A stretch of 6,795 nt of DNA, taken from assembly GCA_029567025.1 (NCBI GenBank), contig JAKQLT010000057.1, positions 1-6,795 on the forward strand, read 5' to 3'. Under the pieces are notes generated by a model, which saw only the letters and a list, made by a program, of their open reading frames with translations, was not told where the DNA came from and did no database searches. Below are positions 5,833 to 6,795 of the stretch, one piece after another; the first letter of the stretch is position 1; the number at the start of each line of letters is the position of its first letter. The position numbers were made by a program, and so were the translations under genes. This DNA is from Candidatus Omnitrophota bacterium (GTDB lineage Bacteria; Omnitrophota; Gorgyraeia; Zapsychrales; Zapsychraceae).

Positions 5833-6603
5833 GATTTGAAATATAAAATAAAACATCGTTGTAAATAAGCAGTCGGCAATAATAATAAAAATAAACGAAA
5901 GAACAACCGACATCGTTGTTGCTTTCCCAACGCCTTCTGCCCCAGCCTTCACATTTAATCCTTGTTGGCATCCGACCAAAGCAATGATCGCGCCAAAACA
6001 AATTGTCTTAATAAGACCTGTCATCACATCTTTTACCGTCAAGGATTCCAAAATCATTGTCATATAAAGAGCAGGACTAATCCCTAACTTATAAATACAA
6101 ATAACAAAGCCTCCTAACATACCAATCAAATCTGCGAAAATTGTCAATAAAGGCAACATAACAGTAAGCGCCAAGAACCGCGGGACAACAAGATATTTCA
6201 CAGGATTAACCGCAAATACCTTTAACGCATCCACTTGTTCCGTGACAGTCATGGTGCCAATCTCCGCCGTAATACCGGCCCCAATACGACCGGCAACGAT
6301 CAATGATGTCAAAACAGGCGCTAACTCACGCGTTAGAGAAATAGCGACAACGCTTGGAATATAAATTTCCGCCGATAATTTAACCATTTGATTCGCCATC
6401 TGAAGCGCCATAATCATCCCAATAAAAAAAGCGATCAAGGCCGCAATAAAAAAACTTTCCGGTCCAACTCTTTTAGCCTGCGTTAAAATGCGCTCGCCTT
6501 TCATAGGCGGGACAACAGCCCAATACAACGTTTGGCTAAAAAGAATCGCTAATTCACCAATATAACTAACAAAATGATAAAGCGCCTTGCCAACAGAAAA
6601 CAT
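5830..6603 (-). CDS. mlaE: Permease subunit of an Mla-type phospholipid ABC transporter
   Basis: MlaE-type permeases sit in the inner membrane as a dimer and, with MlaF and the MlaD ring, move phospholipids between inner and outer membranes. The 257-aa protein has the expected hydrophobic segments at about 15-33, 51-75, 85-110, 143-170, 193-213 and 232-256. The diagnostic central motif is intact: LTRELAPVLTSLIVAGRIGAG (90-110) followed by AEIGTMTVTEQVDAL (113-127) and VNPVKYLVVPR (132-142). An MlaE, MlaF, MlaD order is typical. No STAS-domain mlaB and no mlaC or mlaA is in view; many non-proteobacterial modules carry only E, F and D. The ATG at 6603 has AAAGGA five bases upstream and lies 12 bp after the preceding gene, so it is in the same operon as that gene. 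Confidence 0.95.
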   Translation of the reverse strand: MFSVGKALYHFVSYIGELAILFSQTLYWAVVPPMKGERILTQAKRVGPESFFIAALIAFFIGMIMALQMANQMVKLSAEIYIPSVVAISLTRELAPVLTSLIVAGRIGAGITAEIGTMTVTEQVDALKVFAVNPVKYLVVPRFLALTVMLPLLTIFADLIGMLGGFVICIYKLGISPALYMTMILESLTVKDVMTGLIKTICFGAIIALVGCQQGLNVKAGAEGVGKATTMSVVLSFIFIIIADCLFTTMFYFIFQI

Positions 6604-6608
6604 AATTA

Positions 6609-6614
6609 TCCTTT
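6609..6614 (-). promoter_or_regulatory. mlaE ribosome binding site
   Basis: AAAGGA on the minus strand lies five bases before the mlaE ATG, in the 12-bp gap after the upstream gene. It supports the chosen start, MFSVGKALYHF. No promoter can fit in so short a gap, so mlaE is transcribed from further upstream. Confidence 0.65.
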
Positions 6615-6615
6615 G

Positions 6616-6795
6616 TTAAAAACCCACTGTTTTCTCTATCCCTAAAATATCTGGATCACGATCAAATAAAGAACTTTTTTTCTCGCCTTTTTTAAGCAAA
6701 TAATTCGTTTCTATCCTGCGCGAAGAATCATCCTTTGACCGTTTTATGGTCCAACGCGCATCGGATCCAGAATGTGTCACAAGAGCCGAGGCCTT
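6616..6795 (-). CDS. C-terminal 59 residues of an unrecognised protein (cut by window edge)
   Basis: A frame enters from the right edge and stays open for 59 codons to a TAA at 6618-6616, 12 bp before mlaE. I do not recognise the product. The visible part starts with ASALVTHSGSDARWTIKRS, which alternates polar and hydrophobic residues and could be beta-strand, continues through a charged stretch rich in Lys, Arg, Asp and Ser, and ends DPDILGIEKTVGF. There is no membrane helix and no known motif. That the frame is coding is supported by the lack of stops in this A/T-rich DNA, the close fit of its stop to the mlaE ribosome binding site, and the same strand as all other genes. It may be an envelope protein given the Mla neighbours, but that is only inference from position. 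Confidence 0.6.
   Translation of the reverse strand, partial: KASALVTHSGSDARWTIKRSKDDSSRRIETNYLLKKGEKKSSLFDRDPDILGIEKTVGF

Noticed and set aside
5831..6001. A 57-residue N-terminal extension of the mlaF reading frame
   Set aside because: It overlaps mlaE in another frame, has a composition unlike an ABC ATPase (rich in Arg, Trp, Tyr and Cys), and the conserved family start lies at 5830 in a TAATG overlap.

Overview
The window is a gene-dense, AT-rich stretch of bacterial chromosome. Every supported gene lies on the minus strand, so transcription runs from high to low coordinates. It holds eight complete genes and two fragments cut by the window edges. Spacers are -1 to 20 bp, with one of 50 bp. 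I see no terminator or convincing promoter between genes, so the whole window is best read as the interior of one long operon. There are no RNA genes, mobile elements, CRISPR arrays or long repeats, and no gene-free stretch above 50 bp.

Layout in transcription order: (1) the tail of an unrecognised gene (6795-6616); (2) an Mla/MCE lipid-transport module, mlaE (permease), mlaF (ATPase) and mlaD (membrane-anchored MCE protein); (3) radA, a DNA recombination/repair ATPase; (4) a YacL-type membrane PIN-TRAM protein; (5) ispD and ispF, two non-mevalonate (MEP) isoprenoid pathway enzymes; (6) cysE of the EpsC subtype, serine O-acetyltransferase, with an unusual hydrophobic N-terminus; (7) the first eight codons of a probable cysS (cysteinyl-tRNA synthetase).

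The second half reproduces the order radA-yacL-ispD-ispF-cysE-cysS known from Firmicutes such as Bacillus subtilis, where disA lies between radA and yacL and gltX between ispF and cysE. Here disA and gltX are absent and the cluster is joined to an mlaEFD module. An Mla module implies a two-membrane (diderm) cell. A diderm with low GC and a Firmicutes-like housekeeping cluster suggests an uncultured lineage such as Candidatus Omnitrophota or a neighbouring phylum. That placement is recalled from general knowledge and inferred; it is not proven by the sequence.

The genes do not form one pathway. MlaEFD handles outer-membrane phospholipids; IspD and IspF make isoprenoid precursors, including the lipid carrier for the cell envelope; CysE and CysS supply and charge cysteine; RadA acts in recombination. 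What joins them is tight translational coupling: several stop codons sit inside the next gene's Shine-Dalgarno sequence, and mlaE and mlaF overlap as TAATG. I found no clearly new biological system. The points most worth a second look are the gene arrangement, the membrane-anchored CysE, and the unidentified gene upstream of mlaE.
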